A stretch of 64,000 nucleotides of DNA, taken from Conchocele bisecta. Taxonomy: Eukaryota; Mollusca; Bivalvia; Lucinida; Thyasiridae. The DNA is taken from positions 39,983,840 to 40,047,839 of the forward strand of contig CM055265.1 of the NCBI GenBank assembly GCA_029237695.1, written 5' to 3'. A model generated the notes under the pieces. That model had not been told where the DNA came from. It saw only the letters and a list, made by a program, of their open reading frames with translations, and made no database searches. The translations under genes were made by a program, and so were the position numbers. How positions within the stretch are numbered: the stretch's first letter is position 1; each line of letters starts with the position of its first letter. Below are positions 35,745 to 46,609 of the stretch, one piece after another.

Positions 35745-36780
35745 GCATACGTATGAACACGCGCAAACTTGACACCAAAACTAACGCGGCAAGCTGTCGA
35801 ATACGACTATGTCCCGCGGTACTGGAAGGGACTCGCGGCCATCAAGAACCTCGCGGCAGGCGACCCAGGTTTCAGAAAACGTGTCAAGGAATGGTCTCAA
35901 GAAGCAGGCCATCTGGCAGATTATTTACCCGCGCCTCACAATATTCCGCGCCCGAAATTTCGACGTGCCTGTGCCGAACCAAGTCACCAAGCGGATCTCT
36001 GTTTCTCCCTCACGATCGCGTCGGTCGCAAAAACGTCCAAGTACGCAGACAATCGTTGAAGTTGTAGCGAGTCGTTTACAAGGCGGGCTGCGCCGTTGGC
36101 CATAAAGAGTCTAATGAAGTGGCCGAGGCTCTTTCCCGATATATAAGAGGAGTTCCTCTCAATGGCGAATATCTCAGGTTCGATCCCTGCCGCGAGTTCG
36201 CTGGCGCGTGTCTCTCATCTATTGTCTAAGCATAAAGTAGTTTCTATCAGGGACGCTGGGCCGCGTCAAACATCCACCGGGACCAGGGGGATCGTGGAAA
36301 CGCTTCAATCGATCCTGGTGAGAGACTGTTTCGGACACCAATACGCTAAGAACTTGTAGACCTCATGCAGCGATCTGAGACGAAGTGGGTGGCCTATGGC
36401 CCGCCGTGGTCTCTCCTGACGGAGAGGTGACCAGTGTGATAGGTAAGGGAAGCCTGAGATGTATCAAGTTTGAAGGGTTGGGACGAGCAAGCTCTGCCGT
36501 TCGCGGGGCGACCCGTTGGTTTAGGAGGAGCAGCGGCTTCATCAGCTAGTGAACGTCGGGACCTCTATCAACGGAGAGCTCGAAGGTGGCAACCGCCGCG
36601 CGACTGATCCAGTGTGGTCTTCGAATGTATATCATTAGATCGATCTATTACCAAAAACCCGATGAGCACGTGCTCTACTATTTGGATGTGGGCATCTCGA
36701 GGGTTTTGTTCGCGGGTAGAACTTCTTATAGTGTCTTCTGACACACAGCTACCCCCGATTACTTAAATCAATAGAGGTTC
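35745..36780 (+). pseudogene. Polinton integrase (rve/DDE type), frameshifted
   Basis: Pieces of one integrase run in order across three frames. First comes YVPRYWKGLAAIKNLAAGDP (from about 35,805). Next are LPAPHNIPRPKF (about 35,930) and QADL with the first catalytic Asp (about 35,988). A piece with FDPCREF follows (about 36,179; second Asp), then QLLSKHKV-like sequence, then GIVE with the catalytic Glu and FGHQYAK (about 36,290-36,350). The C-terminal pieces are GELEGGNRRATDPVW (about 36,570) and KPDEHVLYYLDVG (about 36,655). It would cut and join the element ends to the host, making the 6-bp duplication. It ends tail to tail with the polymerase gene. Several single-base indels disable it. 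Confidence 0.9.
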
Positions 36781-39700
36781 TGTATGTATTCCGTCTGTAA
36801 CCGCGTCTTTTATCGTAGTATGCCGAAAGGAGTCCTATTTTTGTTGACAGTTCGTTTTCATAAGCCGTTCTTTCATTTTTAAAATCCTCTATTTTGTGTA
36901 CATCTTTTTAATGTGTTTTCATTCTTCTGTAGTTCACCTTAGTACTGTTTATATCTATCCCAATTTAAATTGTTAGTTCTCTTGGGACATTCCTTTGCAG
37001 AGTTTTTATTATTTTACATTTGTTCCAATTTATCTTTAGTGAAATTACTTTTTTCTACAAAATAACACTTACTTGATACCGCTATCGCCCTATCCCCGCT
37101 AAATTCCATTTGAAAAGTCCGGGCTCTCTTTCGCTCCATTTATCCAAGCAACCATTTATTTTTTTATTTTTCAACTCGTCTAGTAGTTAGGTCTAATCAA
37201 TCCTCTATCGTTTTCCCACTAACTGCTATATACATACTATTGTATCATCTGTATTAATTCAAAGTCTTCATCTTTTTATTGTATTTATCTTGAATTCGTA
37301 TTAAAATTCCAAATTCTCAATTTGCTAGTTGAATAAACCGCTATTCCACAATGGAATGGTTTTTTAGCGCAACCTGGGTTTTCTTGATGATATTTCGTAC
37401 GGATATCCTATCTCTTCCAAATCATTCAAAATACGCGGATCTTAATGCTTTGTCAAAACACAGGTTTCGTCTCGCGTTATGTCGTATTTAAATGTCTCTC
37501 CGTTGCTCTATCATTTTTCACAACACGAGTTTCCTTAATAATTTCATTATGTCGGTACTGGTTTCTAATTTGTTCTACATCGCCATGTTCGTCTTGCGGC
37601 TGTAACTTCTTTTGCGAAACCATTCGAAGGGTTTTCACTATATAATGTATAAACACGATGAACTCGTTATTTCTAGGCCGTGTTTTAACTAACCATTCAA
37701 CATTGGCGGTACAGCAATAACTTTAGTGGCGTCATAGATCCACCAATTTTCCTTCCTTTTCCTCTAGTTCTTCCAGTATCTTCCAATATATTTTATCATA
37801 GTGTTGTGGGAACTTCATCAACCTTATTCTTTCTGTTTTATAAATATTGGTTTAGGGACTTTCAGAAAACTTCTGTTTTAAGTTGTGTGGAAACTTCTAT
37901 ATCCACTCGCAAACCCAAACCAGTCTCAGATTAAACTCTTTACAAAACTTTTTAATAAATATAGGGTTATGTGGGGTAATTATATGGTGTTTATAGTTTC
38001 TCACCCCACACGGCATATCTTTTATTTAAGTAGATATAGATAAATATAACGCGTTTGCATCGTTACCCCAAAACAGCCTTGCAAGGTTTGTTACTTCATT
38101 TGATCTAATATTGAAACACCGGCTTTGGCATAAGCGTGTAACACTATTGATGGACACCAACTAGAGCGTCCTTCATCATTTCGTATGTTTTTCTTTTGTG
38201 ATATATAGGCATCCTCGGTTCTAATAGGTCTTGAAGATTTTTGTTATTTAATGGTTCCTCTCAATAATTATGTGTATAGCTACTCCAGGTAGTGTTTACC
38301 GCTCTTTGAAAATATCACACCTCTGTGTTTATAAATTCAACATTTTTCCACCGATTTTGGACGGTGCTGCTAATTAAATCGTTATGAATATTTAACATTA
38401 GTCCGTTTTCATATTATTTCTTCGAAAATTCTACGGACATTTTACTTAATTCTGTTTCATTATTAACATTTTCCCAGATAGTTTGGAATACCAATTCTCT
38501 ATTCCGGTAGTCCTGGGTAATCCAGTTTTCGGAGAATCGAACCAACTCATAAGGAAGAAAGATTTCTGTCCTTTGCGTACGTAGGCTTTTATCCAAACTA
38601 TTCATAACTTACACAGAGTCTAGATAAAGTATACATCACGAAATCTTAAATTTGGAGTAAATAGAATATTGTTGCGTTGCACGTTTTTGCCGACCTTTAC
38701 TTCTTTGTTTTGTTGATGTTCAGTTCGCCTACTAGGTATTTCTTTATTAAGTTTATATCGTACTTACTGCTGGTTTAAAACCTATAACCGGTACTTGCTC
38801 TATCCACTGTTCGTTTTTGGCGATTTGGTTTTTACGTTAAATATTCCCGTATTAAACTTATATCTTGACCACACTTCTTCTCTTATAACTTTTCCCTGAT
38901 TTTCAAATCTTTACGAATTGTTCTATAAGTTTTGCGGATTTTATCACAATATGTGTTACTGTTCATGAGAAATTATCTCCTATATAAACGCTATGCGGAA
39001 CGTGCTCGCTTCGTACTTATAAACTTTTACGGTAGATTAACTTTCTGGCTGGAGATAATGCCTCAAATCGTATAATATCTGTGTAGGATAAAGAGTAGTG
39101 TCACAACCGATCTTTTTATCTTTACCCGTTCTTTGGTATTCGCATTCCAACTAATACTAGGTTGAATTCTTTGCTTTTTCTAACAACTTTATCTCTTCTC
39201 ATTTGTGTACGCGCGTTCTTTTTTCTATGCTTTGCAGAATCTCTCACCCGTGCCTAGAAACAGCCGTTGATAGTGATATTGACGGGTAATGGTTTCTGGA
39301 TCAGTATCATCTCCCGGAGCTCCTAAATCCATCTTTCACCCTCCGTGTCCGCACTGTGTTCGTGGTGAATGTGCATTCCCTCCCGCTTTTTCACAGAATA
39401 CATCCAATCGATCGCCCATAACTGTTAGAACTTTTGGGTAAAAACGCTTTCTCGTAACGGACGAACGCTGGCGAGGCGCTCTAAATAATTACCATCTCAT
39501 ATTACTTTTGTCTCCACCTTCTATAATGTTGTCCGTGTTCTTATATACTCGCTGTCGTGAATTTCTGCTTTGCAATTATCGCAGGCGTAAATTTTAGATT
39601 AGGTTTTTTAAGGTTTTTTATCAGAAATGCGTGATTAATTAAACAGTCCTATTGTCATTGGTTTATTACCTATTTACATTATAGTGTGCTGGTACCTTTT

Positions 39701-40940
39701 TCAACACATACATTACATCTCGGTGGGTGATATACTTCTATACCGATTTTTAAAAACTCTTCAACCTTTTTCAGATTGAAAAGAAATTGGTGAAACCACA
39801 TTACTACCGAAATATTGCTTACTAGTTCTTTCGGCCTTTTCCTGTACATCTGTCAGGTCGATTGATCTTTTTTATCAAGGTGATACGCTAGTACCTGAAC
39901 AGACAAAGGTCGTCATTATACTTATCTAAAGATACATACCTTTTCTATTTCCTCAACATTTGGAAGTTCTCCTCCTGCTGCTTCTTTGGATAGGTGAGAG
40001 TCCAAATCTATTCCCATACTACCCTGTATTAGCCTTTACAAACACCTGCTACCATCTTACAAATTCACTTTGTATTTGGTCTGTCTATTTCTATCGGACA
40101 TTATTCGTGTTTGCTCTTATCTGACAGCCATTTTTTAAACGGTTTTCATGTGATGATAGTGGTTCGCTACACGAGATTTTTGTGAAATATTTTAGTTTTA
40201 GGTTTTCCATTTTTAATTTCTCCAATATGTCTAGCTTTTAAGGAATATGATATCTCAAATAAAAATGGTTGTTAGCTCGGATAGGCGAGTTTATCGGACA
40301 TGCGTTCAGACTGTTAATGTTAATGTTTATACGAAAGGATAATGTAACTACGTTTCCATTTTCTACCTTTTCCAATGTTTTCATCGTGAGCCCCAAGATT
40401 TCTTCCCTTTTTCCGACTATCGCACTACCGATGATTTTTTTTATTATTATTTTGGCGTCTAATTTGGGACAAATTATTGTGCTTGAAGGTTTGATTACAC
40501 TGCCTTAACCCCGCAATACTTTCTTTTTGAATTCTGTTACCTACTTCGCCGCTGTTGGTATATCTTTAAAGGCTCTCGTTTGTGGGGCGGGGGGTAAACG
40601 CTTCATAAACGCCTCATTCTTTGTGGCATTTATCAGCTTTGTCAACCCCTAACTCTCAACGTTTATATAAGTAATCCCTAGAGATTCGGTCTTTCTCAAA
40701 CTTTTCTATTTCTGCTTGTTTGAGTTATCATATTTTCTTGTAAACGCCTCATTCTTTGTGGCATTTATCAAACTTTTCAACACCCTAACTCTCACCGTTT
40801 ACTATAAGTTAATCCATAGAGATCGTCTTTTCTTCCTCAAACTTTCTATTTTCTGCTCTAGTTTCGTAGTTGATCATATTTTCTGTAATATACTTTTGTA
40901 TAACCTATGAAAATTTATTGTTCAATTGGTCTTGAAAAAC
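36775..40940 (-). pseudogene. Polinton protein-primed DNA polymerase B, frameshifted and probably deleted
   Basis: Minus-strand motifs: GNDANALYL (38,041-38,067), followed by DMPCGV (38,002-38,019), matching the family-B motif A region. Further on are a TDDT-like relic of the metal-binding motif C (about 37,225-37,250), KWSEREPGLFK (37,111-37,150) and C-terminal SAYYDKRR (about 36,803-36,829). The order fits protein-primed PolB of Polintons. Only about 1.3 kb separates motif A from the C-terminus, less than the palm and thumb need, and I found no motif B (KxxxNSxYG), so an internal deletion is likely. Upstream to about 40.9 kb is T-rich on this strand, hence Lys/Asn-rich on the minus strand, consistent with the exonuclease and N-terminal parts, but no exonuclease motif is certain. 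Confidence 0.75.
40595..40890. repeat. Direct duplication of about 140 bp in the Polinton
   Basis: AAACGCCTCATTCTTTGTGG, CATTTATCA, CCCTAACTCTCA and GTTATCATATTTTCTTGTAA-like words occur twice, starting at about 40,606 and 40,742. The copies differ by indels. This is either a repeated protein segment near the start of the polymerase reading direction or an assembly duplication. Confidence 0.75.
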
Positions 40941-40989
40941 TCATTATGTTTTTTTTACGCCCCATTGAATATAAACATAAACATTACAT

Positions 40990-41380
40990 ATATAATGGAG
41001 TGTGAGACTTGTTGTAAGACGTTACGCGTTAAAAGGAATATCTACGAAGGCATCTAGCGAGACGTAGAAAGTTTCCTTGTGTCCCCCGCCGCAATTTCAA
41101 TGCCAGATGCCTTGTAAATTCGTTTGAGTGCCCAACTCTTTGTAGAACATAAGAACTACGATGCCCTTGTGGCTTACAGACAGTGAAAGTGGTAGACTAG
41201 AGCGGTAGAATTAATTGCTGATCTACGGAAATCATATTAGCTATATCGGAGGAGCGAAAATATGGTGTGGAATATAGACTATGCGCGCGAGGACGCATTT
41301 AAATCGGGGAAATTATTAGAATAAATTCATAAATTGGGTGTCAAAAATATATAATCCTTTGTAGACTATTGTTTATATGG
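40990..41380. other. Polinton right subterminal region
   Basis: A possible short plus-strand start, ATGGAGTGTGAGACTTGTTG (40,995), gives only 20 codons (MECETCCKTLRVKRNIYEGI) before a stop. TTTACGCCCCATTGAATATAAA at about 40,958 resembles the TTCACGTCCAATTGAACATATAAA of the terminal repeats, so the terminal motif is repeated internally. Confidence 0.4.
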
Positions 41381-41384
41381 TTCA

Positions 41385-41556
41385 ATTGGACGTGAAAAAA
41401 ACTGATGTATTTATGAACAATTTTGAATATTCGTGGTTGGTGGGAGACATATCCTGTTATCCAATTTTTGATTTTTTCGGGGGGTGGTGGAGTAGTATAT
41501 AGGGAGGAGAATGATACCACCGTTAGGTTGGTATATTTTGGACTCCCTATATATAC
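41385..41556 (-). repeat. Polinton right terminal inverted repeat
   Basis: Inverse of 23,633-23,835 with about a dozen small differences, most of them one-base indels in short homopolymers. Confidence 0.95.
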
Positions 41557-41885
41557 TATAGTGAACCTTTATTTTTGCGAAAATAACTTTCATAAATAAA
41601 CGGATAAAGATGGAATAATACTATATTAATCTTAATAGTATGTCTAATAGTATCGTTTAAAGCTGTAGCAAATAATTGTTAACAAATTTAATTGATTTTG
41701 TGTTTATTATTAATACTCCTTTTTAGGCACCATCTCGTTATTACATTCATAACATGACTCCATTTTCTTGTCGACATGAAAAACGCCCAGTAGCAAAATT
41801 AATCGAAATAAATTTGTGTCCCAGTGAAAGGAAAGTTTTTTTATTTATTGTTATATATACAAGGGAGCCCTCACCCACCCCACAC
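41557..41885 (+). repeat. Target repeat, right half (second copy)
   Basis: Begins with the right target duplication TATAGT (41,557-41,562) and matches 21,536-21,880 to GGAGCCCTCACCCACCCCAC. Relative to the empty-site copy it shows many single-base indels, although it lies outside the Polinton. Confidence 0.9.
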
Positions 41886-41889
41886 ATTT

Positions 41890-43400
41890 GACTTGAAAAA
41901 ATATACGTAACATTTATCAGGATTACTCTGCATCAGGAAATTTCGTAAACCGCCTTCAGTACTAATCACAGGAAATTTTCACTGTCAGGTTTCTGGAACA
42001 TTTTTTGCAGATAGACGCCATCCTTTACTGGTAACTGGAGAAAAATGTTCCACATCGCCTTGGGATGTACGTTTTTAATCAAATTTGTTAAAAATTATTA
42101 ATACCTTCAACAATGTTGTATTTAGCTATTCCCACTTTAAGCTGCACATTTTCCGCTTTTATATGCAACGGTTGCACTATATGCTACACCAGGCAAACAC
42201 AGTAAAACTTGTGCGTATTGTATTTACCACTTCGCGCAGTAAAATATAGAAAACACTGCAGGGCATTGACATTCATACTGTTGCTATATTATTATTGAGA
42301 GACAATCACAACTAACACAAAACTTTAACGGATAAACTGACCTAATAAGTTTGTGTATTAGCAAATTCTTAGGTCTCTCTCACGAAGTAGAAAGTAAACA
42401 AGAACGCTTTTCAAAAACGCACATTCAGAAAAGACTAAAATGTAATGCAGTGTAATGAAAATGCAATTTGAGTTCTGTACCTCGGAGCTATATTCCCACT
42501 TTAGTCCAGTCATAACATCTTTTTGAAAAAGATTTACAAGCATGGTTCTGTCAGTCTGCCGCACTGGATTGTTTAGCAATTTTGAAAAGTTCAAGTTCAT
42601 GTAACACAGACTGGTACCTGGACTAAATTACTAGATAGTGCTTCTCTCTATCTGGGGGGGTGTGTCTTATAGGAAAACATAAACATTTGACTAACCAGAA
42701 TTATATTTGATTACACAGATGTCAATGTAGATATAAAACTCGGCGTTTTTAGTAGAATTTATTGTTCTGTTGATTATAAAAATGCTCAGAATTAATATGC
42801 TACATTTTGTAGATTGTTATTATCTTGTTGTTGGTATAAATCCCGCCGGTAGTGTGCACCATAATGAATAGGGCAAAATAGCATGTACCACAACTGAAAA
42901 TTAAACATGATCTAAAAGCATCTTGCATTTCATTATTAGCCTTGTGATAATATTATTGTCATTTATGACTGGCAAAGGAAATTGTGGAAAATTGTTTAAT
43001 GCAGGGCTCCAGATAAGCTGCGTATTTGCGTAAATACCCAATTAAAATTGAAATCGGAACTATCAAAAAGCAATAACAAATTTTTGGTACCTTTATCATG
43101 CTACAGAAAACAATAATCAGACCACAAATATAGCATATTTTTCTTATTTTCCATGAAAACACATCTTGGTATTTCCTTGGAGTCAATTCTCATGAAATCC
43201 AAGACATGTTTTCATTTTGAAGCAAACTATTCAATAATTGATGTATGTTGATGTGTAAACGGTAGTGTTATTTTATTTTACCCAATTGAAGTACCATTTT
43301 CTACACTGACCCGATGGTGCACTGCAATACAGGATGAGAAACCTGCCAAACCTTGTCAATTTTGCCTTGTGATTCGTAAAACTTTTAAACGTAATAGCTA
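41890..43400. other. Intergenic stretch, nothing recognised
   Basis: Apparently unique sequence. Minus-strand frames at 42,358-42,600 and 42,959-43,186 are short and unlike known proteins. A run of G occurs at 42,653-42,660. Confidence 0.4.
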
Positions 43401-43405
43401 CAGAC

Positions 43406-43648
43406 CAGGGGCCCGCCGTTTCACGAAACTTTGTACGACTAAAATGTTCGTAAGCGCAAATTTAAAATCGTCTGGAAATTTCAATTGATGGATTTACATT
43501 TATTGAGCATATGCGGCCTATGCTCAATAAATGTAAATCCAATAATTGTTTACAAGAAAACATTGTTAATGTGAAATTTACTGACTATCATAATTTTGCT
43601 CTTTAGTCGGCTTTTTAGGCGTACAACATTTAGTGAAACGGGCCCCTG
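43406..43648. mobile_element. MITE with CAGGGGCCCG ends
   Basis: Inverted ends CAGGGGCCCGCCGTTTCAC / GTGAAACGGGCCCCTG, 243 bp. A perfect inner palindrome (GGATTTACATTTATTGAGCA and its complement, around 43,491-43,540) sits off centre. No target duplication was seen, and no coding sequence. Confidence 0.8.
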
Positions 43649-43659
43649 AAACTCGATAT

Positions 43660-44430
43660 GTACCTTCCTTATGATGAGTAGATGAGCAAAGTTTATTTAA
43701 ATTTTTTATTTGACCCCCAAATCCACGACCCTCCGAACCCTGCTGATCCCAAGGTTACGGTCACAGACTTAGTCTCTTCAAACTTGGGAAAAATCTACAT
43801 ATGCTTTGTGTCTATAGAGTATTGTACCCCCTGATACCCACCCCCCCCCCCCCCCCACATCAGAGAAATATGTTATAACTTCTATTTCCTTCTTCTAAAA
43901 CGAGTTGTGGGGGGGGGTATACTGGAGTCAGGTTGTCCGTCTGTGCGTCAATCCGTCACTAAGCTTAACATCAGAGAGATATGTTGTAACTTCTATTTCT
44001 TCATCTAAAATTCTTAATATTTCACACATGCATTCCTGTAAGGCTCTAATACCATGCAGTGCCAAATCCAAACCCCGCTGATCCCAAGGTCAAGGTCAAA
44101 TACTTAGTCCCTTTACAAAACTTAACATCAGAGAAATAAGTTATAACTTCTATTTCCTTCATTGAAAATTCTTAATATTTTACTTGTGCATTCCTCAAAT
44201 ACTATCATGCTGTAATTCCAGCACAAAAATATTTACACAAAATTCCCTAACATTTAATGATTGGCCTTAGAAGTCTCCTCTCCAAAATTTTTATCCAAGG
44301 TAAACTACCACGCAAAAACTATTTTCGTAACCGTGAGGCATAGTTAAAATAATTATTAAGAAAACGGAAAATAAACACATTTTCTTGATGAATTTATTTC
44401 AAATGCTGAATTATAAGGAAGGCTTTTGTG
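43660..44430 (+). repeat. AACATCAGAGAAATA repeat array with AGGTCA sites
   Basis: Three to four units of about 170 bp: AACTTAACATCAGAGAAATA, GTTATAACTTCTATTTCCTTC, ATTCTTAATATTTCACACATGC, ATTCCTGTAAGGCTCTAATAC and CCCGCTGATCCCAAGGTCAAGG. A C-run (43,841-43,857) and a G-run (43,910-43,918) precede GTATACTGGAGTCAGGTTGTCCGTCTG. The same unit recurs at 44,570-44,650, 45,350-45,640 and 48,990-49,530. Confidence 0.85.
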
Positions 44431-44541
44431 GAAATTTATCGGGTTTAAAACTTGGAAAAGTCGAGGGAATACTGGCCGAGGCCTTCCGGCCTTCGTCTAG
44501 TATTCCCGCGACTTTTCCAAGTTTATACCCCGATAAATTCC
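44430..44541. repeat. 112-bp palindrome
   Basis: GGAAATTTATCGGGTTTAAA, ACTTGGAAAAGTCGAGGGAATACTGGCC and its complement, ending CCCCGATAAATTCC. It is nearly without a loop. It splits the array unit between TGTGCATTCC-type words, so it is probably a foldback insertion. Confidence 0.85.
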
Positions 44542-44559
44542 ACAAAAAGGCCATTCATT

Positions 44560-44990
44560 CCTACATGTATAGTGACAAATCCACAACGGTGCAGCCCCCG
44601 CTGATCCGAAGGTCAAGGTCACATACTTAGTCTCGTTACAAAACTGCATACTCAGCTAAAACAAGTGCGTAAAATACGCCAATACTCACCTTATCTGAAG
44701 CGCTGCATCTATCAGCATTACTGATTTCTTGTTCCATTGTGTTATACCCTCTTGTTAACTGGCTATGCCTCGATATACGTATATTGTGACCTTCGGCACT
44801 CTTGTTAGAAAATTATGCCTCGATATGCGTATATTATGACCTGCGGCACTCGAGATCTTGTTAGAAAATATCCACAAATGGTGCAGATCCTGATGAGACG
44901 GCTCGTTTCGAGCTGGCTCATCTGGATCTACACTGTTTGCAAACAATAATTATGATAGACTAAGAGGTCTGTCGTGTGGAAAGGGTTAAC
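44560..44990 (+). repeat. Array remnant, local duplication and family A fragment
   Basis: 44,560-44,650 is a remnant of the AACATCAGAGAAATA array with GATCCGAAGGTCAAGGTCAC. At 44,760-44,860 a unit of about 60 bp is duplicated (TATGCCTCGATATACGTATA and TATGCCTCGATATGCGTATA with CTTGTTAGAAAAT). At 44,870-44,960 there is a family A fragment (GGTGCAGATCCTGATGAGAC). Confidence 0.55.
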
Positions 44991-45118
44991 TGTGTGGTAT
45001 AAATTTATTATTGTGATATTCAAGCTATGATGGACGTCAAAACAAAATACTGAAAATTCAAACAATTCATACATAACACAGTGCAAAAATAAATGCCAGT
45101 ACATGTAGGTTACCCAGT

Positions 45119-45312
45119 ACCCTTAGACCGCTATCTTATTTTTTTTTGTCGTCTGCTGTTTATTTTCTGTTTTCCATTTTTATCATCAAAAACATGCTTT
45201 GACAGCACTTCAGAATCATTTCAATGAGTCTGAAGTGCTGTCAAACCATGTTTTTATTGAGAAATAAGGCAATGTATAAAAGCAACAGCAGACGACAATT
45301 GTTGTGAGTATT
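45119..45312. mobile_element. Palindromic MITE, ACCCTTAGACCGCTA family (copy 1)
   Basis: The left edge is ACCCTTAGACCGCTATC. Its arms contain TCGTCTGCTGTTT, CATGCTTTGACAGCACTTCA / TGAAGTGCTGTCAAACCATG and AACAGCAGACGACAA. It is near-palindromic around 45,220. It belongs to a cluster of four related elements in 1.3 kb. Confidence 0.75.
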
Positions 45313-45337
45313 ATTATAATCTGGCAAGTATTTTTAA

Positions 45338-45640
45338 TTATACCCCTCGCAATGGAGTCAGGTTGTCCGTCCGTCCATGCGTGCGTCCGTCACTAAACTT
45401 AACATCAGAGAAATATGTTATAACTTCTATTTCCTTCATCTAAAATGCTTAATATTTCACACATGTGTTCCTGTAAGGCTCTACCACCATGCTCGCCAAA
45501 TCCACGACCATCCAACCTCCCCCCCCTCCCCCCCCCCCCCCCCTCCCCCCCCCCCCCCCGATCCCAAGGTCAAATACTTAAGTACGTCTCTTTACAAAAC
45601 TTAACATCAGAGAAATGTGTTAGAATTTCTATTTCCTTAC
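45338..45640 (+). repeat. AACATCAGAGAAATA unit with GTCC tract and poly-C
   Basis: GGAGTCAGGTTGTCCGTCCG, ATGCGTGCGTCCGTCACTAA, TTAACATCAGAGAAATATG and GATCCCAAGGTCAAATAC, with C-rich runs at 45,519-45,560. It lies between two palindromic MITEs. Confidence 0.8.
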
Positions 45641-45689
45641 ATATTTAGGGGCACATGGGCCCACGCGGGCACAGGTTGGAGTAACGGTT

Positions 45690-45832
45690 GAAGGTCAGGA
45701 CATTGTTTTTCCCTCAGTAAAAATATGGTTTGATAGCATTTTAGAATCATTTCCATTGGAAATGTTTCGAAGGTGCAGTCAAACCATGTTTTTGATGAGA
45801 AAAATGGAAAACAAACAGCAGGCGACAAACTT
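45690..45832. mobile_element. Palindromic MITE, ACCCTTAGACCGCTA family (copy 2, partial)
   Basis: CATTGTTTTTCCCTCAGTAA, ATGGTTTGATAGCATTTTAG / GTGCAGTCAAACCATG and AACAGCAGGCGACAA. It is more diverged, and the outer ends are missing. Confidence 0.65.
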
Positions 45833-45917
45833 TTATTTCAGCATTGTAAGGGTTAATAGAAGTATGGCCAATTGACTAGTAAATAGTAATTGCTTGCAAT
45901 GGTGTATTCACTTATTA

Positions 45918-46136
45918 ACGCTTAGACCGCTACTCACAACAATTATCGTCTGCTGTTGCTTTTATATCTTGCCTTATTTCACAATAAAAACATGGTTTGA
46001 CAGCACTTCAGAATCATTTCCAATGGCATGTTGTAAATTATTCTAAAGTGCTGTCAAAGCATGTTGTTGATGATAAAAATGGAAAAGAGAAAATAAACAG
46101 CAGACAACAACAAAATTATGATAGCGGTCTAAGGAA
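45918..46136. mobile_element. Palindromic MITE, ACCCTTAGACCGCTA family (copy 3, complete)
   Basis: Both ends are present: CTTAGACCGCTACTCACAAC and ATTATGATAGCGGTCTAAG. The arms carry TCGTCTGCTGTTGC, GGTTTGACAGCACTTCAGAA / TTCTAAAGTGCTGTCAAAGC and AACAGCAGACAAC. It is about 219 bp and best defines the family. Confidence 0.8.
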
Positions 46137-46184
46137 GGGTTCATCTGTTTTAACATTTTAGATAGCTCCATGTATATACAGTTA

Positions 46185-46388
46185 CAGATTAGCCCTCACT
46201 ACACTGGTGACGGAAATTGTCATCTGCTGTTTTTCATTTTTGCCTTATTTCTTAACAAAACATCTGTTTTGACAGCACATGAGAATCGTTTCCAATGGCT
46301 GTCAAAACAGATTTTTGTTGAGAAATATTGAAAATAAAACATTTACAGCAGACGGCAAAATTTAATTCAGCGTAGTAAGGGTTAGAGT
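46185..46388. mobile_element. Palindromic MITE, ACCCTTAGACCGCTA family (copy 4)
   Basis: TTGTCATCTGCTGTTTTTCA, CATCTGTTTTGACAGCACAT / GGCTGTCAAAACAGATTTTT and TTTACAGCAGACGGCAA, ending near GTAAGGGTTA. Confidence 0.7.
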
Positions 46389-46423
46389 CTCTGCGAAACT
46401 GCCAACATTTTACAGGACATTCG

Positions 46424-46472
46424 GTCTGGTAAACTTGAAATTTTTACCAGACCGGACAAAAATTTACCAGAC
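46424..46472. repeat. Hairpin repeat (CGGTCTGGTAAA)
   Basis: CGGTCTGGTAAACTTGAAATTTTTACCAGACCG forms a stem of about 12 bp. It is followed by a second ATTTACCAGACCG copy. Confidence 0.7.
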
Positions 46473-46609
46473 CGAAAAAAAGTGTTACTGCTACTGGGTC
46501 AGTTTATTTATCGTTGCCACCAATCCAAAAGCTATATCGGCCACTTGTAACTGCCTATTGTCAATTTCCTTATATGGAACTCTGATTAAAGATTATAACA
46601 TACTGTGGA

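Larger units (their letters stand above)
23633..41556. mobile_element. Polinton/Maverick element, full length, degenerate
   Basis: A 17.9-kb element with inverted ends of about 190 bp. The left end starts AGTAGTATATAGGGAGTC; the right end, read inverted, starts GTATATATAGGGAGTC. Both continue through CCTAACGGTGGTATCATT, ACTCCACCACCCCCCGAAAA and TTTTTTTCACGTCCAATTGAAC. It is flanked by TATAGT at 23,627-23,632 and 41,557-41,562, the 6-bp duplication typical of Polintons. Size, ends, AG-start and gene content (retroviral-type integrase, FtsK-like ATPase, protein-primed DNA polymerase B) agree. Polintons are virus-like self-synthesising transposons. Capsid and protease genes, expected in the family, could not be recognised. 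Every large gene is broken by frameshifts. Confidence 0.95.

Noticed and set aside
38414..38605. NSLDKSLRTQR on the minus strand as polymerase motif B
   Set aside because: On this strand it comes before motif A (38,041), the wrong order for a family B polymerase.
45377..45648. Proline-rich open frames at 45.4-45.6 kb
   Set aside because: Again C-runs inside a dispersed repeat, with no conserved context.
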